64,000 bases of DNA from an uncultured Croceitalea sp. (GCA_947494805.1 CANLWK010000004.1:1-64000); one strand, 5' to 3'; numbered from the stretch's first letter, positions 30,363 through 39,440 are shown. Program-made: numbers and translations. The notes: generated by a model from the letters alone, not told the origin.

Positions 30363-32030
30363 ATGGAATCTGTTTTAGAATTTGGGGATTGGATAGTCTT
30401 AGGTATCTATTTTTTGGCTTTAATCGGCGTGGCAGTATGGGTGATTTTGCAAAAGAACAAAGATACGGAAGACTATTTTTTGGCCGGAAGAAATGTAGGC
30501 TGGTTCGTTATAGGTGCTTCTATATTTGCTTCAAATATAGGTTCTGAACATGTGGTCGGTTTAGCGGGTACAGGGTTTGAATCTGGAACCCCCATGGCCC
30601 ACTACGAATTACATGCTTGGATCGTACTATTGCTGGGGTGGTTGTTTCTACCATTTTATGTGCGAAGCGGCGCTTTCACCATGCCCGAGTTTTTAGAAAA
30701 ACGTTTTGATAGCAGATCAAGATGGTTTTTATCTATTTTTTCACTTGTTGGCTATGTTATAACCAAAGTATCGGTGACCATATATGCCGGTGGTATTGTG
30801 GTCTCTGAGCTGTTGGGTGTTTCATTCTGGGGGGGCGCTATCGGCATCGTTATCTTTACAGGAATGTATACTATTGTTGGTGGAATGAAGGCGGTCATCT
30901 ATACCGAAACACTGCAAACGATTATTCTGATTTTTGGATCCGTGATAATCACTGTTTTGGGGTTACAAGAAATAGGCGGGTGGAGTGCAATGACCGAAAC
31001 GGTAAAAGAAGTAAGTCCAGAGCATTTCAATATGTGGCGGCCAATGAGCGACCCTGATTTTCCATGGACAGGATTATTGTTTGGCGGAACCATTGTAGGC
31101 ATTTGGTATTGGTGTACAGACCAATACATAGTGCAGCGTACCTTGGCCGCAAACAATATAAAAATAGGGCGTAGGGGCGCTATCTTTGGTGCTTATCTTA
31201 AGCTATTGCCCATCTTCATATTTCTCGTGCCCGGTATAATTGCCTTGGCACTGACCATTCACAACCCTGAAGTATTTAGCGTCGAAAAGGCCGACCGTGC
31301 TTTCCCCATGTTGGTTAAAACATTATTGCCCGTTGGGTTCAAAGGATTGGTAGCAGGTGGGCTCATCGCTGCCCTGATGAGCTCGTTGGCATCGGTTTTC
31401 AACTCGTGCTCAACCATTTTCACCATTGACATCTACAAAAAAATAATGCCCGAAAAAGACGAAAAACAACTGCTGAAGATCGGCAAGACAGCAACTGCCG
31501 TAATTGTGGTGTTGGGTATCTTCTGGATACCGGTAATGGAGAAAATTGGGGGTGGTGTCATGTACCAATACCTTCAGAACGTACAATCCTATATAGCACC
31601 CCCGGTGACCACTGTGTTTCTTTTGGGCATTATCTGGAAAAGGGTGAATGCTACAGCCGCGATTACCACCTTAATGGCCGGATTGGTCTTGCTCATTGCC
31701 CGATTAGCCTCTGAGATATGGTATCAGCCCGAAATTCAACATTTTAAAGAAACTGGCGAGCAACTGACCTCGAGCTTGGCATACAATTTTGCCGTCATAA
31801 ACTTTGCCCATATGGCCATTTTTATGTTTGTTTTCTCGCTTGTACTGTGTATCGGTGTCTCTTTGGCAACGAACGCACCAAGCTATCAAACCATAAGAGG
31901 ACTGTCTTTAGGAACATTGGGCGCGGACGATAGAGAATTGGCAAAGAAAAGTTATGAAACCATTGATGTTGTGCTCTCCGTTTTGCTTGTGGTCATTGTT
32001 ATTGGAATACTCACATACTTCACTGGATAG
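30363..32030 (+). CDS. sodium/solute symporter (SSS family), probable xylose transporter
   Basis: 555 residues with about 14 hydrophobic helices. SSS hallmarks include the N-terminal AGRNVGWFVIGASIFASNIGSEHVVGLAGTG split over helix 1-2, WLFLPFYVRSGAFTMPEFLEKRF, and the Na2-site region AALMSSLASVFNSCSTIFT. The pattern is that of the SglT-like sodium/sugar subgroup. Close linkage to xylA argues for xylose or a xylose-containing sugar as substrate. It is the last gene of the plus-strand catabolic run and is followed by a strong terminator at 32107-32138. Confidence 0.9.
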   Translation: MESVLEFGDWIVLGIYFLALIGVAVWVILQKNKDTEDYFLAGRNVGWFVIGASIFASNIGSEHVVGLAGTGFESGTPMAHYELHAWIVLLLGWLFLPFYVRSGAFTMPEFLEKRFDSRSRWFLSIFSLVGYVITKVSVTIYAGGIVVSELLGVSFWGGAIGIVIFTGMYTIVGGMKAVIYTETLQTIILIFGSVIITVLGLQEIGGWSAMTETVKEVSPEHFNMWRPMSDPDFPWTGLLFGGTIVGIWYWCTDQYIVQRTLAANNIKIGRRGAIFGAYLKLLPIFIFLVPGIIALALTIHNPEVFSVEKADRAFPMLVKTLLPVGFKGLVAGGLIAALMSSLASVFNSCSTIFTIDIYKKIMPEKDEKQLLKIGKTATAVIVVLGIFWIPVMEKIGGGVMYQYLQNVQSYIAPPVTTVFLLGIIWKRVNATAAITTLMAGLVLLIARLASEIWYQPEIQHFKETGEQLTSSLAYNFAVINFAHMAIFMFVFSLVLCIGVSLATNAPSYQTIRGLSLGTLGADDRELAKKSYETIDVVLSVLLVVIVIGILTYFTG

Positions 32031-32106
32031 AAGTATACTTAACAGTTGAGAAAGAAATAATATTACCATATATCAACAAAAGTCTGCACTGAAAATGGCA
32101 CAAAAA

Positions 32107-32138
32107 AACGCTCCAGCCAGTTGGAGCGTTTTTTTTTG
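32107..32138. terminator. intrinsic terminator after the sugar operon
   Basis: Stem AACGCTCCA / TGGAGCGTT (9 bp, extendable by flanking A and T runs) with a 6-nt loop and a long T tract on the plus strand. The remainder of the spacer to 32342 is AT-rich, with no gene seen. Confidence 0.9.
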
Positions 32139-32342
32139 AAATACTTATTTGTGATCGCGGAAGGATCACGGAATCTTTTGTATCTATCTGATATTCAAAA
32201 AGTTATTTCAATTTTTCAAAAAATGCTCACCGATTTGGTATCCATTTCACATGGACAATATAAATGAACACATTTGCACTTAAATATCGGCAAAATTATT
32301 GTAATCCTCATTCGAATTAATTCATTTAAAAAAAAATACCGA

Positions 32343-33740
32343 TCAAACCACGCTACTTTGCTGCTGGGTTCTGTATTTCAATTTCTTCTCAATAGCCTCA
32401 ATCATCACGTTAGCAATATCCATCCCAGTGGCATTTTCAATGCCCTCTAGACCTGGAGAGGAGTTAACTTCCAGCAAAAGCGGGCCGCGATTCGAACGTA
32501 TGATATCAACCCCAGCTACTACCAAATTCATGGCCTTCGCCGATTTTATGGCCAATTTATGCTCTTCGGAGGTTATTTTGATGAGAGAAGCTTTTCCTCC
32601 TTGATGTATGTTGGCCCTAAACTCTCCCTTTTGTGCCTGCCGCTGCATTGAGGCCACAACTTTTCCATTGACCACAAAGCATCGGATATCCTGACCATTA
32701 GCCTCCTTGATAAACTCCTGTACCAGAATGTTGGTCTGCACACTTTTAAATGCATTAATGACACTTTCGGCTGCTTTGTTGGTTTCTGCCAAAACCACTC
32801 CCTTTCCCTGGGTACTTTCCAGTAGTTTAATAATTAAAGGAGCCCCGTTGACCATGCGTATGAGGTCTTTGGTGTCCATGGGGGATTTGGCGAACCCCGT
32901 AATTGGGATATGGATATCATTTTTTGCAAAGAGTTGGGAGGCGAAAAGTTTGTCCCTTGATTTGGTTATGGCCTCCGCAGAATTCAGGCAGTATACCCCT
33001 AAATTATCAAACTGTCGAAGTAGGGCACAGCCATAAAAGGTCACCGAGGGTTTAATCCTAGGAATGACTGCATCGAACTTATCCAAAATATTACCGCCTC
33101 TGTAGCGTATTTCTGGGGAAACGGCATCCAGTTTCATATAGGCATTTTCAACGTTCAGGAACACCATTTCATGGCCCCTTGCCTCACCGGCCTCCATTAT
33201 CCTCTTATTACTATATAGTTGAGGATTGCTGGCCAACAGGCCAATTGTCAATCCGGTCTTCTCAGTTTTGAAGGGCCGGTATTTCTCTTTGATTTCGGCA
33301 TCCGAAAGTTGACCTTGGATAAAGCTTTTCGAAGGATTTACTAGATAACGGCCGTTCAAAGCCTCCCTTCCCAATAGCATTCGATACTCCATGGTGTCTC
33401 TATTGGCCAAAGTCAGTTCCACTTCAAAGGTTTCAGTGCCTAAACTGACCATGGTCTTAATGACGGGTCTTTCTTCTGAAATACCCTGGGAACTTTTCAC
33501 GCTTCTCATGTCCACAAGCTTTGCTTGGCACAGCAGGGTAATGCTCCTATTATCTTGAATAGGATTGACCTCAAAACGTACCCAGTCTTCAAGATCTTTA
33601 TTAAAGATTTTAATCTTGTTTGCCTGTATGGAAGAGGTTTTGGCCCCAGAGTCCACACGGGCCTTAATGGCAGGTATTCCCAATTCATCGAACTTGCACC
33701 ATTCTTCACTACCGACTAGTGCTTCTTCAAAATTTTTCAA
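32343..33740 (-). CDS. fusion of ATP-dependent zinc-protease-like domain and RimK-type ATP-grasp glutamate ligase
   Basis: 465 residues. The only available start is a TTG at 33740, because a stop lies directly upstream in frame. Residues 1-145 form the small aspartic-protease-like domain annotated as ATP-dependent zinc protease ([32 protein letters not shown]). Residues about 170-455 form a RimK ATP-grasp ligase ([69 protein letters not shown]). RimK adds glutamates to the C-terminus of ribosomal protein S6 or related targets. Fusing a potential peptidase to the ligase suggests add-and-remove control of a peptide tail. It is the last gene of the minus-strand block. Confidence 0.88.
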   Translation of the reverse strand: MKNFEEALVGSEEWCKFDELGIPAIKARVDSGAKTSSIQANKIKIFNKDLEDWVRFEVNPIQDNRSITLLCQAKLVDMRSVKSSQGISEERPVIKTMVSLGTETFEVELTLANRDTMEYRMLLGREALNGRYLVNPSKSFIQGQLSDAEIKEKYRPFKTEKTGLTIGLLASNPQLYSNKRIMEAGEARGHEMVFLNVENAYMKLDAVSPEIRYRGGNILDKFDAVIPRIKPSVTFYGCALLRQFDNLGVYCLNSAEAITKSRDKLFASQLFAKNDIHIPITGFAKSPMDTKDLIRMVNGAPLIIKLLESTQGKGVVLAETNKAAESVINAFKSVQTNILVQEFIKEANGQDIRCFVVNGKVVASMQRQAQKGEFRANIHQGGKASLIKITSEEHKLAIKSAKAMNLVVAGVDIIRSNRGPLLLEVNSSPGLEGIENATGMDIANVMIEAIEKKLKYRTQQQSSVV

Positions 33741-33772
33741 TCAAAAATATTTTTCTTAACGTAATTGGTTCC

Positions 33773-34189
33773 TCAACTATTTTTAAAGACCTCTTCTTCG
33801 TTCTTGAAGCTCTTAAACTCCAACATATATCCGTTAGGATCCTGTACAAAAAAGGAAAGATGCTCTCCCTTTTTATCTTGCATGAATGTAGCTTCAGTGG
33901 TTACTTCCAAATCCATTTTGAAAAGTCGGGAATAGAGTTCTCCCCATGTTTCTACCGATACTATCACACCAAAATGGAAGGATGGCAAGACGTAGTCATC
34001 TAGCTTATAATTTTTAAATTCAAAATTGAAATGTCCCGAATAGGTGAAGGTAAGTTGATTTCCATAAAGATTAATATCCAACCATTTCTCCGTGTTTCTT
34101 CCTAGCCTAGCCTTTATGACATCCACATAGAATTCCCTGGTCTCTTCAATATTTTTACAAGGCAATGCGAGATGGAATTGTGCATTCAT
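33773..34189 (-). CDS. VOC (glyoxalase/bleomycin-resistance) family protein
   Basis: 138 residues with the paired beta-alpha-beta-beta-beta pattern of the vicinal oxygen chelate family: FHLALPCKNIEETREFYVDVI at the N-terminus and FFVQDPNGYMLEFKSFK at the C-terminus, with His and Glu positions that could bind metal. Such proteins are lyases, dioxygenases or drug-binding proteins; the substrate is unknown. The start codon lies inside the end of the Nudix gene, overlapping by 35 bases, so the two are probably translated together. Confidence 0.85.
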   Translation of the reverse strand: MNAQFHLALPCKNIEETREFYVDVIKARLGRNTEKWLDINLYGNQLTFTYSGHFNFEFKNYKLDDYVLPSFHFGVIVSVETWGELYSRLFKMDLEVTTEATFMQDKKGEHLSFFVQDPNGYMLEFKSFKNEEEVFKNS

Positions 34190-34607
34190 TTTTCTCCACG
34201 TTTTTGTTCTTTGTTTTTAAATTTTTGAAATATGCCTTTACGGCCAACCTATCTGATTTATCCATATACCCAATCACTTTCTTCCAGTTTAGCCAAAGTG
34301 CAGATTGAAACTTATGCTTTTCCAAAACTTTGATTTTTAACGGTTCAAAATGGGCATGGTAATAGTTTTTAATTACTTCCCCTGTTTCCATTTTATTAAT
34401 ATGCGAGATATAAAAATGTACTTGCTCGTCTGTCAGTTGAAGATCTATTTCTTCAGCTGTTTCCCTGATAAGGGTTTGCTGCTCAGTTTCTTTTCTTTTT
34501 TTTACACCTCCTGGAAGTGTATATCTTAAAGGTTGCCCTACTTTTTCAAGTACAAGCACCTTGTGCCCTGAAACAGCAAGTAATCGAGATTTTATTGTCT
34601 TCTTCAT
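34155..34607 (-). CDS. Nudix hydrolase
   Basis: 150 residues from the ATG at 34607; the frame continues to 34652 but without a better start. The Nudix box is present as GGVKKRKETEQQTLIRETAE followed by EIDL, matching G-x5-E-x7-REUxEE, with Asp instead of Gly near the end. These enzymes cleave nucleoside diphosphates linked to another group. Its C-terminus runs 35 bases into the VOC gene. The last residues (KNVEKNECTIPSRIAL) may be non-essential run-on. Confidence 0.82.
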   Translation of the reverse strand: MKKTIKSRLLAVSGHKVLVLEKVGQPLRYTLPGGVKKRKETEQQTLIRETAEEIDLQLTDEQVHFYISHINKMETGEVIKNYYHAHFEPLKIKVLEKHKFQSALWLNWKKVIGYMDKSDRLAVKAYFKNLKTKNKNVEKNECTIPSRIAL

Positions 34608-34660
34608 TTCTTCTAAAAGATAAGAAGGGGATGGACCGTTTTCCGACCCCAAAGTTTGAG

Positions 34661-34969
34661 CTAGTTAATCAAATCGAGCCCGACAATGATATATACATCA
34701 TATTCGTCATCATTTTCATCCGTTTCCTTATTCATCCAATAGGTAACCTCAAATTTCTTCCCAACAAACTTATCCGAATCCAAGTCATATTTCTTAGAAG
34801 CTTTTATGTCCATATCTGAAAACTCGTATTCCAACTCGTCATCGTCGATAAATGTGTAAACACCTTCTTCCATACCAATGTAAGTGGCTTCAATGACGAA
34901 CTCTTCTTGTTGTATAGGCAAAGAAACTGATACTCCTAATGCCATAAAAATGATAAAAACTGTTTTCAT
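34661..34969 (-). CDS. small exported acidic protein of unknown function
   Basis: 102 residues starting with a clear signal peptide (MKTVFIIFMALGVSVSLP). The mature part is rich in Asp, Glu and Tyr (YTFIDDDELEYEFSDMDIKA ... TDENDDEYDVYIIVGLDL) and is predicted to be mostly beta. I do not recognise a family. It lies between the Nudix gene and another small acidic protein, on the same strand as the polyamine operon. Confidence 0.7.
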   Translation of the reverse strand: MKTVFIIFMALGVSVSLPIQQEEFVIEATYIGMEEGVYTFIDDDELEYEFSDMDIKASKKYDLDSDKFVGKKFEVTYWMNKETDENDDEYDVYIIVGLDLIN

Positions 34970-35010
34970 ATTTCTTTGTTGTAGATATTCATTATGGTTA
35001 ATACAATTGC

Positions 35011-35286
35011 TTATTCCTCTTCAAAATTTTTGGTCCCATTAATATCAATTCCATCCTCATCGGAATCATCGACATCATATTCTTCCATTGCCGTTGTGAG
35101 TCGCTTGCTCACTTTTACCAGGTACATGGTGTCCTCAGTCGTGACTTCAATACATTCAACCCATTCTCCTTGAGCGTTTCTAAAACTGATGATATCACCA
35201 TCTCCATAACCATCTGGATACTTTTCAACAATCATATCCAACAATGATGAATTAAGCTTCTTATAATCTACAATGACTCTTTTCAT
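35011..35286 (-). CDS. small acidic cytoplasmic protein of unknown function
   Basis: 91 residues, no signal peptide, strongly acidic C-terminus (EEYDVDDSDEDGIDINGTKNFEEE). The N-terminal half (KKLNSSLLDMIVEKYPDGYGDGDIISF) is a conserved-looking pattern in Flavobacteriia. Its start is two bases from the stop of the deoxyhypusine-synthase-like gene, so it belongs to that operon. Function unknown. Confidence 0.75.
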   Translation of the reverse strand: MKRVIVDYKKLNSSLLDMIVEKYPDGYGDGDIISFRNAQGEWVECIEVTTEDTMYLVKVSKRLTTAMEEYDVDDSDEDGIDINGTKNFEEE

Positions 35287-35288
35287 AA

Positions 35289-36266
35289 CTACATATTCAA
35301 TAGGTAAGCAAAAATTAATGGAGCCACTATAGTGGCATCACTTTCAATGATAAACTTTGGGGTATTAATATCTAATTTTCCCCAAGTGATTTTTTCGTTT
35401 GGCACAGCTCCAGAATAAGAACCATAGCTGGTAGTGGAATCGCTTATCTGGCAGAAATAGCTCCAAAACGGCGTATCGGTTTCCTCTAAATCTTGATAGA
35501 GCATAGGCACCACGCAAATTGGAAAATCCCCTGCGATACCGCCACCTATCTGAAAAAAACCAATTCCATCCTTAGAATTGTTTTTGTACCAATCCGCCAA
35601 AAAGGTCATATATTCAATGCCCGATTTCATGGTACTGGCTTTTAGCTCTCCTTTAATAACGTAACTGGCGAAAATATTGCCCATGGTACTGTCCTCCCAT
35701 CCAGGCACTACCATTGGCAAATTGGCATGTGCAGCAGCAAACATCCATGAATCTTGTATATCGATTTCGTAATGTTCTTCTAAAACGCCAGATAGTAAAA
35801 GACGGTACATAAACTCATGCGGAAACAATCGTTCCCCATTTTCATCGGCCTGTTTCCATATTTTGAATATATGTTCCTGTAATCTTCGGAAGGCTTCTTC
35901 CTCAGGGATACAGGTATCCGTTACCCTATTTAAACCCTCTTGCAACAAATACCATTCATCTTGTGGGGTCAAATCCCTATAATTAGGAACCCTTTTATAA
36001 TGGGAATGGGCCACTAGATTCATAATGTCCTCCTCCAAATTGGCTCCGGTGCATGAAATGATATGTACTTTTTCTGTGCGAATCACTTCGGAAAAAATCT
36101 TGCCGAGTTCTGCCGTGCTCATTGCTCCAGCTAGTGAAACCAACATCTTAGACCCGTGTTCTAACTGCGCTTCGTATCCTTTTGCCGCATCGACCAGAGA
36201 GGCCGCATTGAAATGCAAAAAGTGCTTCTCTAAAAACTGGGAAATCTCCCCTTTACTTTTCGTCAT
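35289..36266 (-). CDS. deoxyhypusine synthase-like protein (possible homospermidine synthase)
   Basis: 325 residues from the ATG at 36266, which overlaps the agmatinase stop by 14 bases; earlier ATGs up to 36320 lie deeper in that gene. The fold is that of NAD-dependent deoxyhypusine synthase (MLVSLAGAMSTAELGKIFSEVIR, IISCTGANLEEDIMNLVAHSHY, FQIGGGIAGDFPICVVPML). The equivalent of the active-site Lys sits in VPNEKITWGKLD. Bacteria lack eIF5A, so related proteins act on free polyamines, for example making homospermidine from putrescine. Its place right after agmatinase fits that idea. Confidence 0.87.
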   Translation of the reverse strand: MTKSKGEISQFLEKHFLHFNAASLVDAAKGYEAQLEHGSKMLVSLAGAMSTAELGKIFSEVIRTEKVHIISCTGANLEEDIMNLVAHSHYKRVPNYRDLTPQDEWYLLQEGLNRVTDTCIPEEEAFRRLQEHIFKIWKQADENGERLFPHEFMYRLLLSGVLEEHYEIDIQDSWMFAAAHANLPMVVPGWEDSTMGNIFASYVIKGELKASTMKSGIEYMTFLADWYKNNSKDGIGFFQIGGGIAGDFPICVVPMLYQDLEETDTPFWSYFCQISDSTTSYGSYSGAVPNEKITWGKLDINTPKFIIESDATIVAPLIFAYLLNM

Positions 36267-37191
36267 ATTCATCACCATTCCTTTCAAATTTTTCAAAACT
36301 TTCCGACTGTTCATATTCATCTTCTATTTCGTCCAAATTCTGTTCGAATTTGTAGCTCAACATTTTGTAATACAATTTAGCTGCTAAGAAATCGGAAGAT
36401 TTCTCTTTCTCATTAGGGCAGAGCTCCACAATATCAAAACCTACTACATTACATTCATTGAAGACCCGCTTTAAAAACTCTAGGGTCTCGTACCAAAAAA
36501 GGCCTCCAGGTTCTGGCGTTCCGGTAGATGGAAGAATTGAGGGGTCCAAAGCATCCAAATCGAAGGTGATATAAACATTCTCCGTCATCAGGTCTAAAAC
36601 ATTGTCCATCCAAAAATCATCCGTGGCCATTTCATGGGCAAAAAATACATTGTCACGATTCATTACCGTTACCTCAGATATATCCATACTTCGAATTCCT
36701 ACCTGTACAAGATTGGTTGTTTGTGAAGCTTCATAAAGGGCACAGGCATGGTTGTACCTGGAACCGTTGTACTCCTTTCTCAAATCGGCATGAGCATCTA
36801 TTTGGAGTATCGTGAGTCCTTGATAGGTTTCGTTAAAGGCCCTAATAGCTCCTATGGAAACAGAATGCTCTCCACCAACCAAAGTGACCATCTTTTTTCG
36901 GCTGATGTATTCCTTAACGATTTTGTGGACGGTTTCCACCATGGTGTCAGGAGAAACGAAACCCTCCAATGTTTCAACTAAATAAATTCCTTCCCGGTAT
37001 ACCTCACTATCAGTTTCAATGTCATAGAGTTCCATATTTTCCGAAGCCTCTAAAAATGCTCTAGGGCCCTCGTCAGCGCCTTTTCCCCAAGTGCTTGTGC
37101 CATCATAAGCAACCGGAATAAGTACTACCTGAGATTTATCCGAAGTGGCATGTTCTTCTGGTATCCCTGCATATGTTCCTTTTGATTCCAT
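36253..37191 (-). CDS. speB: agmatinase (arginase/ureohydrolase family)
   Basis: 312 residues. The manganese-binding motifs are intact: GGEHSVSIGAI, DAHADLRKEYNG, and TFDLDALDPSILPSTGTPEP. The enzyme splits agmatine into putrescine and urea. The acidic C-terminal tail (DEIEDEYEQSESFEKFERNG) is longer than in E. coli SpeB. The gene follows arginine decarboxylase by 13 bases and overlaps the deoxyhypusine-synthase-like gene, so the three form one pathway operon from arginine to a polyamine. Confidence 0.93.
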   Translation of the reverse strand: MESKGTYAGIPEEHATSDKSQVVLIPVAYDGTSTWGKGADEGPRAFLEASENMELYDIETDSEVYREGIYLVETLEGFVSPDTMVETVHKIVKEYISRKKMVTLVGGEHSVSIGAIRAFNETYQGLTILQIDAHADLRKEYNGSRYNHACALYEASQTTNLVQVGIRSMDISEVTVMNRDNVFFAHEMATDDFWMDNVLDLMTENVYITFDLDALDPSILPSTGTPEPGGLFWYETLEFLKRVFNECNVVGFDIVELCPNEKEKSSDFLAAKLYYKMLSYKFEQNLDEIEDEYEQSESFEKFERNGDEYDEK

Positions 37192-37204
37192 CTCTATTTA
37201 ATTC

Positions 37205-38668
37205 TTATTTGATTGTCAATGGTCGATTAACCATTGGTTTTTTCCTCATATTTTTTGATTGAACAACTTTAGGTTTGTTATAGCCGAGGATTGATAAAAA
37301 ATCACCAGCGGTTTGTTGTTCTGCAAAAACTCGGGTGTTTAGATTTCCTTCAGAATCCCTATCTATTAAAATGTGCTTGGGCTGTGGAATCAAGCAATGC
37401 TGAAGTCCACCAAATCCACCAATGGATTCCTGATACGCTCCGGTATTGAAAAAGCCAACATACAAGGGCTGATCCTTTTTGAATTTTGGCAAATAGATAG
37501 CGTTCAAGTGTTGTTCCGAGTTGTAATAATCATCACTATCACAAGTCAGCCCTCCTAATAAAACCCTTTCGTATTCTTCGTTCCACCTATTAATAGCTAG
37601 CATAATGAAACGCTTGTTGATGGCCCAAGAATCAGGCATGGTGGTAATAAACGAGGAGTTGATCATGTTCCACTTCTCCCGATCGTTCTGCTGTTTTTGA
37701 TATAAAATTTCGTAAATGGCACCACCACTTTCACCCACGGTAAAACTTCCAAATTCGGTGAAAATATCTGGAACAGCTACATTGGCTTCTGTACACGCCT
37801 GGCTTATCTGGTTAATGATTTCATCAACTATGTACTCGTAATCGTAGTCAAACGTCAGCGAGTTTTTTATAGGGAACCCCCCTCCAATATTCAAGCTATC
37901 AAGCGTTGGGCATATCTTCTTTAGGTTAATGTAAACTTTTAGACACTTTAAAAGTTCATTCCAATAATAGGCCGTATCCCTAATCCCAGTATTGATGAAA
38001 AAGTGTAGCATTTTTAGCTCAACATGAGGATTCTCCTTAATTGCATTTTCATAAAAAGGAACTATATTCTTGTATCCTATGCCCAATCTTGAAGTATAAA
38101 ATTCGAACTTGGGTTCTTCTTCAGAAGCAATCCGAATTCCTACCTTGAAATTTCCTTGAATATCATTTCCAAGTAAATCGAGTTCTTCAAAATTATCAAT
38201 GATGGGAATACAGTTTCTGTGACCATTGTTTATAAGACGAGCGATTTTTCCGATATATTCATCCCTTTTGAAGCCATTGCATAGCACATAAGCAGCATCT
38301 GAAATCTTGCCCTCAGCTTTTAGGTGTTCCACAATATCAATATCGAAGGTTGAGGAAGTCTCAATATGGATATTGTTCTTGAGAGCCTCATTCAGAACAT
38401 GTTCGAAATGCGAGCTTTTTGTGCAGTAGCTGTAATAGTATTTACCTGCATAACCGTGTTTGTCCATAGCTGTGGCAAACCACTTTTTGGCACGTTGTAT
38501 ATTTTTCGAAATCTTAGGAAGATAGGTAAACTTAAGTGGTGACCCATAACGGCGAATCAATGTCATAAGGTCAATACCGTGAAAATATAAGTTGTTCTCC
38601 ACAAGTTGAAACTCCTCTTGCGGAAAATCAAAAGTCTGTTCGATCAAATCGATGTATTTGGTCTTCAT
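37205..38668 (-). CDS. speA: PLP-dependent arginine decarboxylase (fold III)
   Basis: 487 residues, about the size typical of Bacteroidota arginine decarboxylases and shorter than E. coli SpeA. The PLP-binding Lys is in KYYYSYCTKSSHFEHV. The glycine-rich phosphate site appears in LNIGGGFPIKN, and the C-terminal active-site block as GLTCDSDDYYNSEQHLNAIY. It makes agmatine from arginine, the substrate of the next gene. It is the first gene of the polyamine operon, so a promoter should lie in 38669-38800, but I cannot pick a convincing one. Confidence 0.92.
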   Translation of the reverse strand: MKTKYIDLIEQTFDFPQEEFQLVENNLYFHGIDLMTLIRRYGSPLKFTYLPKISKNIQRAKKWFATAMDKHGYAGKYYYSYCTKSSHFEHVLNEALKNNIHIETSSTFDIDIVEHLKAEGKISDAAYVLCNGFKRDEYIGKIARLINNGHRNCIPIIDNFEELDLLGNDIQGNFKVGIRIASEEEPKFEFYTSRLGIGYKNIVPFYENAIKENPHVELKMLHFFINTGIRDTAYYWNELLKCLKVYINLKKICPTLDSLNIGGGFPIKNSLTFDYDYEYIVDEIINQISQACTEANVAVPDIFTEFGSFTVGESGGAIYEILYQKQQNDREKWNMINSSFITTMPDSWAINKRFIMLAINRWNEEYERVLLGGLTCDSDDYYNSEQHLNAIYLPKFKKDQPLYVGFFNTGAYQESIGGFGGLQHCLIPQPKHILIDRDSEGNLNTRVFAEQQTAGDFLSILGYNKPKVVQSKNMRKKPMVNRPLTIK

Positions 38669-39013
38669 CTGAGTTTTGTGTATGTAAAAAAGTATTTAAG
38701 GACTGTGCTAACAATCCATACTCAAATACGGAATACAAAAAAACGTTCAGGTGTAGAACCAAAGATTCGTAAATACAACTTACGATAAGAGGAAAACATT
38801 TCGGAAGTCAGCCCTATTATTCGGTGTCCTATCCATAAGACGGCTTTTTGGGTAGACTTCCTTATCCCCATAAGCCCGAATTTGAAAAAAGTTTTCAAAA
38901 CAAAAGGCAATGCGTCCGATTAGTTGAACTCATTTACTTAAAGTAAACTTAATCAAAAAATGAATCCAAAACCTCATTTTAGAAAAAAATGTATTTCACT
39001 TTTAAAGACAGTT

Positions 39014-39110
39014 GAAACGAAGTTTTACACTGCAAGCGTCCCAAATACTTACCCTTAACTTTTGCGCATGGACCCTGTCGGGTTTTTGTAGTGTTCCGAC
39101 AGATAAGCGT
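39014..39110. repeat. mobile-element relic block, inverted partner of 55147-55220
   Basis: The 74 bases 39037-39110 match the reverse complement of 55147-55220 at 64 of 74 positions by eye, without gaps (shared core AACTTTTGCGCATGG). The flank 39014-39036 (GAAACGAAGTTT, CTGCAAGC) also resembles 54273-54295, just downstream of the BfmA-like gene. Open frames here are repeat shadows rather than genes. This marks the left edge of the mobile DNA. Confidence 0.6.
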
Positions 39111-39180
39111 TGTGTAAAAACCCGATAGGGCGCAAACTACTCGGCTAATCAAAAAACTATAGCCAAAACTATTTTTAGGT

Positions 39181-39234
39181 TTTACTGTAAACTTTTTCAA
39201 TGATTTCAAGTGTTCTGAATGATTTTACAGCAAA
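39181..39234. promoter_or_regulatory. paired palindrome control region, copy D (bfmA lost)
   Basis: TTTACTGTAAA at 39181 and TTTACAGCAAA at 39224 lie exactly 43 bp apart. The intervening start (CTTTTTCAATG) resembles that of copy B at 54903 (ATTTTTCAACG). In copy B the first palindrome begins at the last base of a BfmA-like start codon; here no gene remains. Confidence 0.55.
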
Positions 39235-39302
39235 TAGGGCCATACCTTGCGCTAAACTTTATTTTTTAAACCACTGGTTAATCAAATATTCGAATCCTAC
39301 AA

Positions 39303-39354
39303 TTGTGACAATTTTTTATAGGTTTTATAGGGATTTCCAGGGTTTTTGTCACAA
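39303..39354. promoter_or_regulatory. paired palindrome control region, copy A (bfmA lost)
   Basis: TTGTGACAA at 39303 and TTGTCACAA at 39346 lie exactly 43 bp apart, as in copy C upstream of the intact bfmA gene (59963 and 60006). Between them sits the conserved TTTATAGGGATTTCCA, seen as TTTATGGGGCTTTCCA in copy C. The two sites are palindromes with an odd centre base. Confidence 0.6.
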
Positions 39355-39409
39355 TTTAGGATGTTTATGAACCTCCGGCATCCCCTAATTTTACTGGATT
39401 TTATTGATT

Positions 39410-39440
39410 GTAGCGTCGCTTTAGCGCGCTACCCTCTTGC
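39410..39440 (+). other. oriT-like hairpin plus CCTCTTGC, copy A
   Basis: A 23-nt imperfect hairpin (6-bp stem, one bulged base, 3-bp stem, TTTA loop) is followed directly by CCTCTTGC. The 31 nt are identical to 60091-60121 upstream of the intact mobilization genes. By position it is a leftover transfer origin; nicking is inferred, not shown. Confidence 0.5.

Noticed and set aside
32151-32172. GTGATCGCG followed by AGGAT, similar to the tRNA-Arg 3' end, after the sugar operon terminator
   Set aside because: Only the first nine bases and a short AGGAT agree; the conserved TTCGAACC is absent, and the interval to the island holds ordinary chromosomal genes. A chance match is more likely than an old att site.
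33506-34003. Several overlapping open frames opposite the RimK and VOC genes
   Set aside because: They are shadows of clearly coding minus-strand genes and lack independent starts or domains.
38979-39209. 76-codon minus-strand open frame
   Set aside because: It starts with TTG and covers repeat DNA shared with 55147-55220 and the copy D palindromes; the protein has no recognisable pattern.
39346-39356. TTGTCACAA resembling the sigma -35 box
   Set aside because: There is no ATCTAA box 16 bases downstream; the same sequence at 59963 and 60006 belongs to the bfmA palindromes.
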